Both the position numbers and the translations under genes were made by a program. A stretch of DNA of 16,490 bases from the NCBI GenBank assembly GCA_023422095.1, contig JAEZSD010000041.1:1-16490 (forward strand), given 5' to 3'. A model generated the notes under the pieces. It was not told the DNA's origin. It saw nothing but the letters and a program-made list of their open reading frames with translations, and ran no database searches. How positions within the stretch are numbered: position 1 is the stretch's first letter; the number at the start of each line of letters is the position of its first letter. Positions 1-8,850 of this stretch are shown here, piece after piece. This stretch comes from Bacillota bacterium (GTDB lineage Bacteria > Bacillota_I > Bacilli_A > RFN20 > CAG-826).

Positions 1-48
1 CTTTTCTCTTCTGGCCTGTTCTTGATCGTTAAGTTCCTTAATGTCCAT
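1..48 (-). CDS. lysS: Lysyl-tRNA synthetase, N-terminal fragment (cut by window edge)
   Basis: Only the first 16 codons are in the window, reading MDIKELNDQEQARREK. The ELNDQ...RR-K pattern matches the start of bacterial class II lysyl-tRNA synthetases such as that of B. subtilis, which charge tRNA-Lys in the cytoplasm. The ATG is preceded by GAGG with an 8-base gap (57-60). It lies 61 bases downstream of the dus stop, and dus followed by lysS is the order known in Bacillus. That order supports an identification that would be weak on 16 residues alone. The catalytic domain is outside the window. The gap 49-109 holds a small inverted repeat and a TATACT that could be a -10 box, but no good -35 at the right distance, so lysS is probably co-transcribed with dus. 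Confidence 0.82.
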   Translation of the reverse strand, partial: MDIKELNDQEQARREK

Positions 49-93
49 AAATTAAACCTCGATTACCTTATTCTAAAATAGTATATGTGAAAC

Positions 94-114
94 TTTGACA
101 TATATGTAGTCAAA
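94..114. repeat. Short inverted repeat at the 3' end of dus
   Basis: TTTGAC and GTCAAA form 6-bp arms around nine AT-rich bases, and the right arm overlaps the TGA stop of dus. The centre also contains the palindrome ACATATATGT. There is no T-tract immediately after it on the minus strand, so it is not a convincing terminator. It could be a weak mRNA 3' structure or chance in AT-rich DNA. Confidence 0.3.
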
Positions 115-1078
115 AGTGGATAGAATTTAAAATCATCTTTAAAGAATCTAGGTCAGTTAGTTCTGTAGCGAGGCGAACTTTGATAGCTTTTGCACCCGGA
201 AAACCATTGAAAAACTTTGGAGCAATTCCGCGATAAATTTTCATTGCTCGAAGTTCTCCCAGCGTCGTTGTTAACATTTGTCCAAGTTCTAAACACCACT
301 GTTTTTGCTGCTCGGGAGATGGGCTAGGGAGTTTTTCACCAGTGCGATAATAATGGTCAATTTGTTTAATGAGGAAGGGATTTCCCATTCCCCCTCGAGC
401 CACCATTACAGCTTCAGCGCCTGTTATTTCCAAAGCTTCAATTGCTTCATCTAGACTAAATATATTGCCTGAAATAATAAGAGGAACGTGCATCTGTTTT
501 CGTAGATCTTTAAGTAAGTCGTAATGCGGGAAGCCACTATAGAGTTCAGAGCGAGTCCTAGCATGGATACCAATGGCATCTACGCCAGCGTTTTCTAATT
601 CTTTAATTACCTCTAAAAAATTAACCGACTTCTCATCCCAACCTAAACGAATTTTTGCAGTTATTGGAATGTCAGTTACTTTCTTAATTTCCCTAATAAT
701 ATCGCCACATAATTTTGGGTTTTTCATCAATGAAGAACCTGCTCCAGTCTTTGTCACCTTGGGAACTGGGCAACCCATGTTAATATCAAAAAAATCAATA
801 TATTCATTCATTCTAAGCGCGATTTGAGTGGCTTTTGCAAGATTAATAGGATCATAACCAAATAATTGAACACCTATCGGGGAATCGCTCTTTTTAAAGC
901 TAAGATACTCTTTAGTCTCATCATTCCCATAGATCAAACCCATATCAGAAACCATTTCAGTTACACTTAAAGACACACCGAAATGAATCATAAAATTGCG
1001 GTAACCTACTGATGTAATTCCGGCCATAGGGGCGAGAACTACTTTTCCATCAATTTCTAACTTGCCTATTTTCCACAT
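110..1078 (-). CDS. dusB: tRNA-dihydrouridine synthase (DusB type)
   Basis: This is an FMN-dependent enzyme that reduces uridine to dihydrouridine in the tRNA D-loop. Seen in the sequence are the N-terminal KVVLAPMAG motif (residues 12-20), the catalytic-Cys motif INMGCPVPKV with Cys at residue 103, a TIM-barrel phosphate/FMN-binding end with ARGGMGNP (about 227-234), and HARTRSELYSG near residue 172. With the start chosen here it has 322 residues, usual for the family. I chose ATG at 1078 because MWKIGKLEIDGKVVLAPMAG aligns with the N-terminus of known DusB proteins. A TTG six codons upstream (1096) is possible but falls inside a hairpin loop. The stop is TGA. The gene follows ftsH by a few bases and precedes lysS. 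No good Shine-Dalgarno sits next to the ATG: the nearest, AGAGAGG, is about 18 bases away and lies in the hairpin stem. Confidence 0.93.
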   Translation of the reverse strand: MWKIGKLEIDGKVVLAPMAGITSVGYRNFMIHFGVSLSVTEMVSDMGLIYGNDETKEYLSFKKSDSPIGVQLFGYDPINLAKATQIALRMNEYIDFFDINMGCPVPKVTKTGAGSSLMKNPKLCGDIIREIKKVTDIPITAKIRLGWDEKSVNFLEVIKELENAGVDAIGIHARTRSELYSGFPHYDLLKDLRKQMHVPLIISGNIFSLDEAIEALEITGAEAVMVARGGMGNPFLIKQIDHYYRTGEKLPSPSPEQQKQWCLELGQMLTTTLGELRAMKIYRGIAPKFFNGFPGAKAIKVRLATELTDLDSLKMILNSIHF

Positions 1079-1084
1079 AAGGAA

Positions 1085-1104
1085 AAGAGAGGACAACCTC
1101 TCTT
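1085..1104 (-). terminator. Perfect hairpin across the ftsH-dus junction (possible attenuator)
   Basis: On the minus strand an 8-bp perfect stem (AAGAGAGG / CCTCTCTT) closes a 4-base loop (TTGT), followed by TTCCTT. The stem starts inside the ftsH stop codon and ends just before the dus ATG. The shape resembles a weak intrinsic terminator, but the T-run is broken by CC, so partial termination or control of translation is as likely. The only purine-rich candidate ribosome site for dus lies in this stem. Confidence 0.5.
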
Positions 1105-3187
1105 ATTCACCCTTTTCTTTCGTTGAATCAACTGGTTCAACAACATCGCTTTTAACAACTTCTTCCCTAGTGGGTTGAGTGTCATTAACCGGAGTAGATT
1201 CAACGATGTGATTGTTGTTCTTTCCATTTCGCTTTAATTGGCGATGCTCGAGCAAATAATCAATTTCTTCCGCAGTAATTTGTTCGTATTCGAGAAGTGT
1301 TTTAGCAATCAATTCAACATCTTCTTTGTTTTCAAGAATAATCTTCTTAGCAAGAACATGTGAAGAATCGATAATCTTTCTTAATTCAGCATCAATTTTG
1401 GTTGCGGTTTCCACGGAGAAATTCTTTTGTGAACTTGTGTAATCACGGCCAAGGAATACTGAGCCTGAGTCTCTTTCATATTGGATGGGTCCAAGGGACG
1501 ACATACCTAGTTCGGTAACCATCATTCTGGCAATTTGAGTTGCCATTTCAATGTCATTTTGCGCACCTGTCGAAATATCATCGAAGAATATTTCTTCGCT
1601 TGAGCGTCCTCCGAGGTAGCCAATAATACGAGCTTCTAATTCTTTTTTTGTGAGCAAGAATCTATCTTCCTCAGGTGTCATGCGGACGTGACCGCCAGTA
1701 TTACCACGAGGAATAATTGTGATTTTTTGAACCTTATCACTATGTGGCCATTTTAAACCAATGATAGCGTGTCCAGCTTCATGATAAGCAACAATGTCTC
1801 TTTCATGAGCGTTTAACGAACGAGATGATTTAGCTGGTCCAGCAATTCGGCGATCAATCGCTTCATCAACTTCATCAATGCCAACAGCTGTCTTTTCTTT
1901 TCGAACTGCTAAGATAGCGGCTTCGTTCATAATGTTTTCGATATCAGCGCCTGAAAAACCAACAGTTCTTTTGGCTAAAGCGTGGAAATCAACATCAGAA
2001 GAAATTTTCTTATTCCTTGAATGGACCTTGAATATATCTTCTCGTCCCTGACGATCGGGAAGAGAAACAGTAATTTTGCGATCGAATCGTCCTGCTCTTA
2101 ACAAGGCAGGATCTAATACGTCGTCGCGGTTAGTTGCAGCAATAACGATAATTCCAGAATTATCAGAGAATCCATCCATCTCAACAAGCAATTGGTTAAG
2201 GGTTTGTTCGCGTTCATCGTTTCCACCACCTAAACCAGCGCCTCTTTGTCTACCAACAGCATCGATTTCATCGATAAATACTAAGCATGGGGCATTTTCT
2301 TTAGCGACGCGGAACATGTCTCTAACACGACCAGCGCCAACGCCGACAAACATTTCAACAAAATCAGAACCAGAAATGGAATAAAATGGAACGCCAGCTT
2401 CGCCAGCAACAGCTTTAGCTAAAAGTGTTTTTCCACATCCTGGAGGCCCTACTAAGAGAATACCTCTAGGTAATTTTGCTCCAAATTTGGAGAATTTCTT
2501 TGGTTCTTTCAAATAGTCGACGATTTCTTTCATTTCGACTTTTTCTTCTTCCGCTCCCGCAACATCAGAGAATTTTACTTTGCTTGATGTTTCACGACGA
2601 GCTCGAGATTTATTGAATTCTAATGCCTTATTATTGGCTCCAGAAATTGAGCCAGACATTCTTGTTAACAAGAAGATAACTAAAATCGCACTGCCGCCTA
2701 ACATGATTAAGGTTGGTCCCCAAACATCCCACCATGAAGGTGTATAGGGATTTGAAAAGACCGCTTCTTGATTTACATAATCAGCGTCATGTACTAAATC
2801 TTCAATGGAAATATCACTAACGGTGATCGTGACATTTGGATCGGTGTTTGAGAAATCGTCAACCTCAAAATCATTCGGAGTTGAGTAATAACTTGGGCTA
2901 ATATAAAGATAATAATTTGTTGTGGTTTCCTTTGAAGTTTCTTGATTGACTCTAGTATAGGTTCCACTAATTTTGATTATTCCGGAGTCGTAATATGTTT
3001 CATTAACATTTTCAACTTTATTATTTAATAAAGATTCAACAAACTGATAACTACTAAGTTTGGTTGAACTACTGAATAAATTGGTAAAAAGCATAATCAT
3101 CAAAAAAATGAAACTGATTATAACTACAAAAGAAAAAATAAAGTTTAACGGTGATCGTCTTCTTTGGGGTACTTGTTGATCTGCCAT
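1103..3187 (-). CDS. ftsH: ATP-dependent zinc metalloprotease FtsH
   Basis: FtsH is a membrane-anchored hexameric AAA+ protease that extracts and degrades misfolded or regulated proteins. The 694-residue protein has a first membrane helix at about 13-39, an external domain, a second helix at about 156-177, and then the AAA module. That module shows Walker A GPPGCGKT (247-254), Walker B with VFIDEID (303-309) and the second region of homology with RAGRFDR (364-370). The protease domain has the zinc motif HEAGH (469-473) and a likely third ligand, Asp545, in [10 protein letters not shown]. The C-terminal tail of about 45 residues is hydrophilic and Glu-rich. The start ATG has a perfect AAGGAGG six bases upstream, and the stop is TAA. 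The gene sits between tilS and dus, as in many Bacilli, although hprT is absent here. All catalytic residues are present, so it should be active. Confidence 0.98.
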   Translation of the reverse strand: MADQQVPQRRRSPLNFIFSFVVIISFIFLMIMLFTNLFSSSTKLSSYQFVESLLNNKVENVNETYYDSGIIKISGTYTRVNQETSKETTTNYYLYISPSYYSTPNDFEVDDFSNTDPNVTITVSDISIEDLVHDADYVNQEAVFSNPYTPSWWDVWGPTLIMLGGSAILVIFLLTRMSGSISGANNKALEFNKSRARRETSSKVKFSDVAGAEEEKVEMKEIVDYLKEPKKFSKFGAKLPRGILLVGPPGCGKTLLAKAVAGEAGVPFYSISGSDFVEMFVGVGAGRVRDMFRVAKENAPCLVFIDEIDAVGRQRGAGLGGGNDEREQTLNQLLVEMDGFSDNSGIIVIAATNRDDVLDPALLRAGRFDRKITVSLPDRQGREDIFKVHSRNKKISSDVDFHALAKRTVGFSGADIENIMNEAAILAVRKEKTAVGIDEVDEAIDRRIAGPAKSSRSLNAHERDIVAYHEAGHAIIGLKWPHSDKVQKITIIPRGNTGGHVRMTPEEDRFLLTKKELEARIIGYLGGRSSEEIFFDDISTGAQNDIEMATQIARMMVTELGMSSLGPIQYERDSGSVFLGRDYTSSQKNFSVETATKIDAELRKIIDSSHVLAKKIILENKEDVELIAKTLLEYEQITAEEIDYLLEHRQLKRNGKNNNHIVESTPVNDTQPTREEVVKSDVVEPVDSTKEKGE

Positions 3188-3231
3188 GGCATGCCTCCTT
3201 GGGTCATTAGCCTGATTTGCTAATTAAAAGA

Positions 3232-3247
3232 ATTATACATTATTATA
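3232..3247 (-). promoter_or_regulatory. Probable ftsH promoter, two tandem -10 boxes
   Basis: In the 83-base gap between tilS and ftsH, the minus strand carries two perfect TATAAT boxes (3242-3247 and 3232-3237) ten bases apart. Neither has a good -35: the hexamers at 17 bp are GTGTTT and TTTTTC. The spacing to ftsH leaves a leader of roughly 40 bases ending in a strong ribosome site. It suggests ftsH can be transcribed separately from tilS. Confidence 0.5.
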
Positions 3248-3270
3248 GGCGCATGAAAAAAGCAAAACAC

Positions 3271-4473
3271 TTATTTTACGTAAAAATTAATATTTTTAGT
3301 GAGCTTAAAATCTGACTGATAACGAGGGACATAGATTACAAAACCATTTTTGTTCACGATAACCGGCCAACGTTTTCTTAATTCCATTGGCATTTTCCAG
3401 TCAATAAACAAGCGCCTAATAGTTGTCCTATAACCGGAAATATTGTATTCATCTTGTTTGTTTGCGTTTCTAATGGTTAAGGGAAAATCGTCAATAGAGA
3501 TATTTCTATTTGAATAGTCATTACGGAAATCAGCATAAAAGAACATCGTGTCTAGTAAGTTGGGCGTTTTCATTTCAAAAGAGTAATCAATATAATCAAG
3601 CGGAAGAGAAAAGTAACAAAGATTGTAAGCTTTTACAAAAATTAAATCATTAACCTTCGTTTCAATGTTTGGCTTATCAGATTCTAGAAGTATTCTTACT
3701 TGTTTAACAAATCGTGAAGAGATTTCAAAATCAGGCTTTATTTTCCTTCCTAAGTAAATAAGAGAATAAGCTAGTTCTTTATCGTTAAGCTCCTTGAGAA
3801 AATCACATTCCTTAGCTCGCTCAGTTTCGACTTTGCTTTTTAAGGTAAACAGTTCATTATTTTTATTGTCAATTTCTAATAGAATTTCTTTTCTGTCTTT
3901 ATCGCTCAAGTTTTCAACAATTTCGTGTCGAATAATGTTTCTTTTAAATAAATTGGTTAAGTTGGTTGAGTCAATAGAAAACGGAATATTATTTTCAAGA
4001 CAAAAATCTTCCAATAAACTTTTTTTGTAATCAAGTAAAGGACGAATAATTTTCATGTTTGACATGTTCGTCTCCTTTTTGATTCCGTAAAAATTAACGA
4101 GGTTTTTGCGAATCTTTTGCAATAAATACGTTTCTATGTTGTCATCTTGATTATGCCCAACAAGCAAAAAATCAATACCTAAACTAGCATATAATTCTTG
4201 GAAAAAATGGTAGCGAATTTCTCGACACCTTTCTTCAATATTGGTTGTTATTTTTTCTTTAACTTCATGAATAAACAAGGGGATATTATTCGCGTGGCAA
4301 AACTGGCTTAAACCCTTAGCTTCTTCACGTGACTCTTTTCTTAAATTATAGTTAACATGAGCAACTGAAAAGGAATAATTACCTTTTAATAATAAGGAAA
4401 ACAAGGCCATGGAATCAGGCCCAAAAGAACAGGCTAATAAATATTTTTTATTTTGATCTAAATTAAGATTCAT
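3271..4473 (-). CDS. tilS: tRNA(Ile)-lysidine synthetase
   Basis: TilS attaches lysine to C34 of the tRNA-Ile with a CAU anticodon, using ATP, so that it reads AUA; this is usually essential. The 400-residue protein has an N-terminal PP-loop ATPase domain with SFGPDS (16-21), GHNQDDNIET (from 106), the GIKK...IRPLL segment and RNIIRH (178-183). A C-terminal TilS domain ends in VIVNKNGFVIYVPRYQS. The start was taken at the ATG at 4473, where MNLNLDQNKKYLLACS fits the family start; a TTG eight codons upstream is also in frame. The gene overlaps the end of rqcP by 11 bases, which points to translational coupling. One oddity is that the second residue of the PP-loop is Phe where SGGxDS is usual. 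The protein is somewhat shorter than B. subtilis TilS. Confidence 0.94.
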   Translation of the reverse strand: MNLNLDQNKKYLLACSFGPDSMALFSLLLKGNYSFSVAHVNYNLRKESREEAKGLSQFCHANNIPLFIHEVKEKITTNIEERCREIRYHFFQELYASLGIDFLLVGHNQDDNIETYLLQKIRKNLVNFYGIKKETNMSNMKIIRPLLDYKKSLLEDFCLENNIPFSIDSTNLTNLFKRNIIRHEIVENLSDKDRKEILLEIDNKNNELFTLKSKVETERAKECDFLKELNDKELAYSLIYLGRKIKPDFEISSRFVKQVRILLESDKPNIETKVNDLIFVKAYNLCYFSLPLDYIDYSFEMKTPNLLDTMFFYADFRNDYSNRNISIDDFPLTIRNANKQDEYNISGYRTTIRRLFIDWKMPMELRKRWPVIVNKNGFVIYVPRYQSDFKLTKNINFYVK

Positions 4474-4720
4474 TTTGGCTTTTCTCAACAGAAACAATTT
4501 CGCTTAAGGCAATTTCTTTTTTGCCGCGCAGTTCAATAGTGATTTTGGCTTTAATAATACGTTGACCTAAGGTTACGCATAAAACATCATTGTTTTTAAC
4601 CTCTGTTGATGGTTTAGCAATTTTATTGTTAACTAAAACATAGCCCCTTTCTAACAGAGACTTTGCAATTACTCTTCGCTTAATAATTGCGGTTTGTTTT
4701 AAAACTAAATCTGCTCTCAT
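4463..4720 (-). CDS. rqcP: S4-domain RNA-binding protein RqcP (YabO/HslR type)
   Basis: The 85-residue protein is almost entirely an S4 RNA-binding fold: MRADLVLKQTAIIKRR, then AKSLLERGYVLVNNKIAKPSTEV and a GD-like turn NNDVLCVTLGQ. Length and pattern match B. subtilis YabO/RqcP, which binds stalled 50S subunits and helps RqcH add C-terminal alanine tails to incomplete chains. The related heat-shock protein Hsp15 (HslR) shares the fold, but the position next to mfd favours RqcP. Its ATG overlaps the mfd TGA stop in an ATGA junction, and its own end overlaps tilS. It is therefore embedded in a translationally coupled pth-mfd-rqcP-tilS unit. No RqcH gene is in the window. Confidence 0.88.
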   Translation of the reverse strand: MRADLVLKQTAIIKRRVIAKSLLERGYVLVNNKIAKPSTEVKNNDVLCVTLGQRIIKAKITIELRGKKEIALSEIVSVEKSQNES

Positions 4721-7700
4721 ACTTCATCTATCATTTTATTATTAACCAAAACATTTACCAAACTCTTTAATATGTTCTCTATATCAATAATCCAATTTTT
4801 CCTTTTTGTTAAAGAAATTTTAAACTTATTGTTCAAATAACTTATTTTTACAACTTGAAGGAAAGGAATGACTGCTTGGAAGAGCATATTGCCAATTCCT
4901 CTAATTCTTATATAATCATCCCCTAATGTTAATTCAATTACTTGGGCTTTTTCTTGTAAGGATTCCGCTCTTGCTTCTTTGACTAGTAAATCAATATTTC
5001 TTTTTTGGAATAAAAGTTCAACTTCCGGTGGTATTTTGCCGAATATATCGCGTGTTCTAATCTTGGTAGAAGCCAATGCTTCAATAGATGGAGAGGACAA
5101 TATTTCTTGATAGAGTTCAATTTTATCTGAGTCATTAGCGAAACTGTCGGGAATAAAGGCATCTATAGATAAAGTCGGCGTTGATTCTGCTTCCTCAGAT
5201 TTTTCGCCAGTCATTTTTTCCTTCACCGCTTCGTTCAATAACTTAATATACATATCGAGGCCAATAGAATCGATAAAACCGGCTTGCTCAGGTCCGAGGA
5301 CATCTCCGGAACCACGGATCATTAAATCACGTTGGGCAATCTTATAACCAGAACCAAGTTCAGTAAAATCTTGAATTGCCTTCAATCTTTTTTGAGCCTT
5401 CTCTTTAAGAATTTTATGAGGTGAATACATCAAATAGGCATAAGCAATGCGATCGCTTCTACCTACTCTTCCTTTAATTTGATAAAGCTGAGCTAAACCA
5501 TAGTTTTCACTATCTTCGACAATTATCATATTGGCGTTAGGTATATCAATTCCATTTTCAATGATTGAAGTACAAACTAGAACATCTATTTCACCGTTAT
5601 AGAACTTCATCATTGTTTCTTCAATATCTTCTTTATCAATGCCGCCGTGAATGACTCCAATCGAAATTTCTGGCATCAAACGATGGAGACGATTAGCGCA
5701 CATATAAAGGGTTGAAATGTTGTTATGCAGGTAGAATACTTGCCCTTTTCTTCCTAATTCTCTTTGAATTAATTCCTTAGCAATGTCGATGTTAAAAGGA
5801 ATGACATAAGTCTGAATCGGCATGCGAAATTGAGGGGCAGTATTGATAATCGACATCGCTCGAACACCGAGCAAAGATATCTGAAGAGTTCGCGGAATTG
5901 GAGTAGCGGTAAGGGTTAGGACATCAACATTATTTTTAATCTCTTTTAATCGTTCTTTTTGTTCAACGCCAAATCTCTGCTCTTCATCAATCACCAGTAA
6001 ACCGATGTTTTGAAATTCAATTTCTTTTGATAACAATCGGTGAGTTCCAATTACCAAATGAATGGTTCCGTTTTTTATTCCTCTAATATATTCTTGTTGT
6101 TGCTTTTCAGGAATTAATCGCGAAAAGACTGCAATTTTGACATCAAATTTTGAAAATCGCTCTAAGGCTAATTCGTAATGCTGCCTAGCTAGCAGTGTTG
6201 TGGGACATAATATTGCAACCTGTTTTCCCGAGTTAATTGCTTTAAAAGCCGCTCTAAAAGCCAGTTCAGTTTTTCCATAGCCAACATCTCCACATAGAAG
6301 TCTGTCCATAGGAGCAGAAGACTCCATATCAGCTTTAATATCTTGCATAGCGCGATCTTGATCGGGGGTTAATTCATAAGGAAAGGCTCTTTCAAATTGC
6401 TGTTGAAATTCATCATCCTCTGCAAAAGCAAAACCTTTCGCTTTGCTTCTTTCAATATATAAACGCATCAATCGTTCAGCTAAATCATTTACTCTTTGTT
6501 TAATTTTCTTTTTGGTGTTTTCCCAATCTTTACTGTGAAGACGAGACAATCGAGGGGCGGAGCCTTCTTTGCCTAAATATTTTCTTACTAATTGGAATTG
6601 AGAAAGAGGAACATAGAGGAGTTCACCGCCATGATATGCAATTTTCAAATAGTCGCGATGGATATTATCCACTTCTAAATTAATTAGTTCAACAAACTGC
6701 CCAATTCCTTGGTATTCGTGAACGACATAATCTCCAGGTTCCAAATCCTCGTAAGACTTAAGAATTGTCGCTTCTTTAAAGCGACTGTCAAAACGAGCTG
6801 TTTTAACACGTTCATTGAATAATTCAGCGCTAGTTAAATAAACGATTTTTTCATCTGGCAAGACAAACCCTTGAGGAAGAGAGAAGGCGGTTAGGCCAAT
6901 CTTTGATTCAGGTAAGGCAAACTCATGAACGACCTCGCAATTTTTCCCTAACTTATATAGACCTTCTTGCACAACGTTGATGTGCTCGTTTTTCGAAAGC
7001 GATAAGACGATTTGATAGTCTTCATTGAGGTAGCTTTGAATAATTGAAAACATATCGACTGTTTTGCTGGCTTGAAATGGAACATTTTTCAAAGAAAAAG
7101 AAATATCGTCTGGATGAGCATAAAACTCTGATGTAGTAATAATATTATTACCAGAAAACAAAGTTAAGCGATTGATATCCTGATAGAAAGATAAATGACT
7201 GATTGCCAGTCTTTTTTCGAATAACTCTCCTAAATAATTATTCGATTCTTTTAATAACAATTCGTTTGATTGAATAATCGAATCTTTTTCGACAAATATT
7301 TTGATGAAAGGTTTGCAATAATCAAAAAGAGAGAAAGGCTGATCGAGTAATTGGCCATAGTACTTATAGATCCTTTGACTTGATTCATATGAGATAATTT
7401 TATCGATGTCCTCAGTAAGGTTGTCTCGGAGAGTTTCAAAATCACCACGAGAGACATGTTTTTCATCGCTCTCAAGAATATCAAGGAGTTTATCAGGACC
7501 TTTTTTTAATTCTTCGCTTCCGAGAATTATATCGCTTGCTGGAAGCACCATAGTGTCCTTAATAGATGTGGTTGAGGTTTGAGTGGCGATATCAAAGTAT
7601 CGCATCGATTCAATCTCATCCCCGTAAAATTCAATTCTGACTGGAGAATCATTATTGACTGAGAAAATATCTAAAATATCTCCGCGAATAGCAAATTGGA

Positions 7701-8193
7701 GAGACTGATCAATTTTATTGACGAGACTGTATCCATTCCTAACAAGTTGTTTCTTCAATTCGATTAAATCATATGAGTGACCGACTTCTAAATTAATGAT
7801 TTGTTCTTTAAATAAAGAAGGGGATGGTAAATAACGTGTCGCAGAAGCGACATTTGCAATAACGATTTGAGCTTGTCCAGAAACTATCTTGCTCAGCGCA
7901 AATAACCTTTGGGCAACCATCTCTTTTGATTGAACCATATTTTCGGCTCGAATCAGTTCATCGCTTGGGAATAAATAAATATCTTTTGAATCAATAAAAG
8001 AAGAAACGAGGCCATAAATTTTTTGAGCTTGATATAAGTTTGAAGCCACGATGAGATATTGGCCGTGTGTTTCGCGATAGGCTGATGCAGTAAGCAAGGC
8101 AATGCCAATAGAACTATCAACGACAAAATGCCCTTTTCTGGCGAGAAAGGGGGGGAGGGCTTTACTGTTTTTTAACTTATCAAATAGATTCAA
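4717..8193 (-). CDS. mfd: Transcription-repair coupling factor Mfd
   Basis: Mfd is an ATP-driven translocase that removes RNA polymerase stalled at DNA damage and recruits UvrA. The 1158-residue length is typical. The N-terminal UvrB-like region covers roughly 1-350. A CarD-like RNA-polymerase-interacting domain begins near 484 (LEPGDYVVHEYQGIGQF). The RecG-like motor has Walker A GDVGYGKT (635-642), the DEEQ box (736-739), LTATPIPRTL (761-770) and motif VI QIKGRVGRSDR (905-915). The C-terminal TRCF domain includes DAFIPDSF near 1011. The start is TTG: there is no in-frame ATG before about residue 86, and GGAG lies 12 bases upstream, a rather long spacing. The stop TGA overlaps the rqcP ATG. 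Pth lies 16 bases upstream, as in Bacillus, where pth and mfd are near neighbours. Confidence 0.97.
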   Translation of the reverse strand: MNLFDKLKNSKALPPFLARKGHFVVDSSIGIALLTASAYRETHGQYLIVASNLYQAQKIYGLVSSFIDSKDIYLFPSDELIRAENMVQSKEMVAQRLFALSKIVSGQAQIVIANVASATRYLPSPSLFKEQIINLEVGHSYDLIELKKQLVRNGYSLVNKIDQSLQFAIRGDILDIFSVNNDSPVRIEFYGDEIESMRYFDIATQTSTTSIKDTMVLPASDIILGSEELKKGPDKLLDILESDEKHVSRGDFETLRDNLTEDIDKIISYESSQRIYKYYGQLLDQPFSLFDYCKPFIKIFVEKDSIIQSNELLLKESNNYLGELFEKRLAISHLSFYQDINRLTLFSGNNIITTSEFYAHPDDISFSLKNVPFQASKTVDMFSIIQSYLNEDYQIVLSLSKNEHINVVQEGLYKLGKNCEVVHEFALPESKIGLTAFSLPQGFVLPDEKIVYLTSAELFNERVKTARFDSRFKEATILKSYEDLEPGDYVVHEYQGIGQFVELINLEVDNIHRDYLKIAYHGGELLYVPLSQFQLVRKYLGKEGSAPRLSRLHSKDWENTKKKIKQRVNDLAERLMRLYIERSKAKGFAFAEDDEFQQQFERAFPYELTPDQDRAMQDIKADMESSAPMDRLLCGDVGYGKTELAFRAAFKAINSGKQVAILCPTTLLARQHYELALERFSKFDVKIAVFSRLIPEKQQQEYIRGIKNGTIHLVIGTHRLLSKEIEFQNIGLLVIDEEQRFGVEQKERLKEIKNNVDVLTLTATPIPRTLQISLLGVRAMSIINTAPQFRMPIQTYVIPFNIDIAKELIQRELGRKGQVFYLHNNISTLYMCANRLHRLMPEISIGVIHGGIDKEDIEETMMKFYNGEIDVLVCTSIIENGIDIPNANMIIVEDSENYGLAQLYQIKGRVGRSDRIAYAYLMYSPHKILKEKAQKRLKAIQDFTELGSGYKIAQRDLMIRGSGDVLGPEQAGFIDSIGLDMYIKLLNEAVKEKMTGEKSEEAESTPTLSIDAFIPDSFANDSDKIELYQEILSSPSIEALASTKIRTRDIFGKIPPEVELLFQKRNIDLLVKEARAESLQEKAQVIELTLGDDYIRIRGIGNMLFQAVIPFLQVVKISYLNNKFKISLTKRKNWIIDIENILKSLVNVLVNNKMIDEV

Positions 8194-8209
8194 TAATTTA
8201 TTAGTCTCC

Positions 8210-8764
8210 TCAATTAAATGTATTCATCGCATAGTCAAATCCCTTTTTGAAAGCAACTTTAATTGCCTCCATAGTAGATTGAATTGCCTCATTAATTAAC
8301 GGTAGTTCATCTTTTAGTGGCTTACCAAGCACATAGTCAATTGAGTCGTATTCTAGTGGCTCGCCGATGCCGATTCGGATACGTTTGATATCTTCACTTT
8401 TTAAGGCTTCGATAATGTTTTGCATTCCTTTGTGACCGCCTGAAGAACCGCTTTTTCTTAAGCGGATTTGTCCTGGTGCTAACGCCATATCATCAAAGAT
8501 GATAATGATATTTTCGATGTCAATTTTGAAATAATTAACGACCTCACTGACAGCTAGCCCAGACAGGTTCATGAAAGTGGTAGGTTTGAATAACAAAACA
8601 TCCTCATCTAATATTTTTCCGCGGCCTAAAAGACCATGAAAAATATCTTTATCAACATCAATTTTAGCGGCATCGCTAAGGAGATCGATGGCCATAAAGC
8701 CCATGTTATGACGAGTTTTTTCGTATTTTTTACCGGGGTTACCTAAACCGACAATTAGTTTCAT
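8210..8764 (-). CDS. pth: Peptidyl-tRNA hydrolase
   Basis: Pth cleaves peptides from tRNAs dropped by ribosomes and recycles the tRNA. The 184-residue length is typical. The family signature MKLIVGLGNPGKKYEKTRHNMG gives Asn9 and catalytic His19. FDDMALAPGQIRLRKSGSSGGHKG contains the catalytic-site Asp92, and TTFMNLSG gives Asn66. The start ATG has AGGA six bases upstream, and the stop is TGA. It is the first gene of the pth-mfd-rqcP-tilS unit, with mfd starting 16 bases later. The promoter directly upstream leaves a leader of only about ten bases. No key residue is missing. Confidence 0.97.
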   Translation of the reverse strand: MKLIVGLGNPGKKYEKTRHNMGFMAIDLLSDAAKIDVDKDIFHGLLGRGKILDEDVLLFKPTTFMNLSGLAVSEVVNYFKIDIENIIIIFDDMALAPGQIRLRKSGSSGGHKGMQNIIEALKSEDIKRIRIGIGEPLEYDSIDYVLGKPLKDELPLINEAIQSTMEAIKVAFKKGFDYAMNTFN

Positions 8765-8781
8765 TTTTAGTCCTGCCGATT

Positions 8782-8790
8782 ATTATAACA
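8782..8790 (-). promoter_or_regulatory. Extended -10 promoter for the pth operon
   Basis: The minus strand reads TGTTATAAT, an extended -10 (TG, one base, perfect TATAAT), about 18 bases before the pth ATG. No good -35 is found at 16-18 bp, which is common for extended -10 promoters. Transcription should start near 8775. It is divergent from the popT promoter within an 86-base gap. Confidence 0.65.
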
Positions 8791-8812
8791 AACTTAAAAA
8801 CAAAAGCATATC

Positions 8813-8841
8813 TTAACAAAGATAACTATTCTTGATAGACT
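8813..8841 (+). promoter_or_regulatory. Promoter of popT, apparently leaderless
   Basis: A -35 box TTAACA (8813-8818), exactly 17 bp, and a -10 box TAGACT (8836-8841) are followed by only nine bases before the popT ATG at 8851. Transcription should begin at about 8847-8849, two to four bases before the start codon. No Shine-Dalgarno sequence is present. The layout is the same as that of the marR promoter. Confidence 0.6.
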
Positions 8842-8850
8842 AAAAAGCAC

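Noticed and set aside
110..112. TGA read as tryptophan (mycoplasma code) at the end of dus
   Set aside because: All tryptophans in recognised proteins are TGG, genes end at family-typical lengths, and mfd TGA sits in an ATGA overlap with rqcP.
1094..1096. TTG as start codon of dus, giving six extra residues
   Set aside because: It lies in the loop of the junction hairpin with a purine tract directly abutting it, and the family N-terminus aligns from the ATG at 1078.
3274..3285. Palindrome TTTTACGTAAAA at the end of tilS as a terminator
   Set aside because: It has almost no G-C pairs, has no loop, and lies within the last tilS codons; the following T-rich stretch is interrupted by GC.
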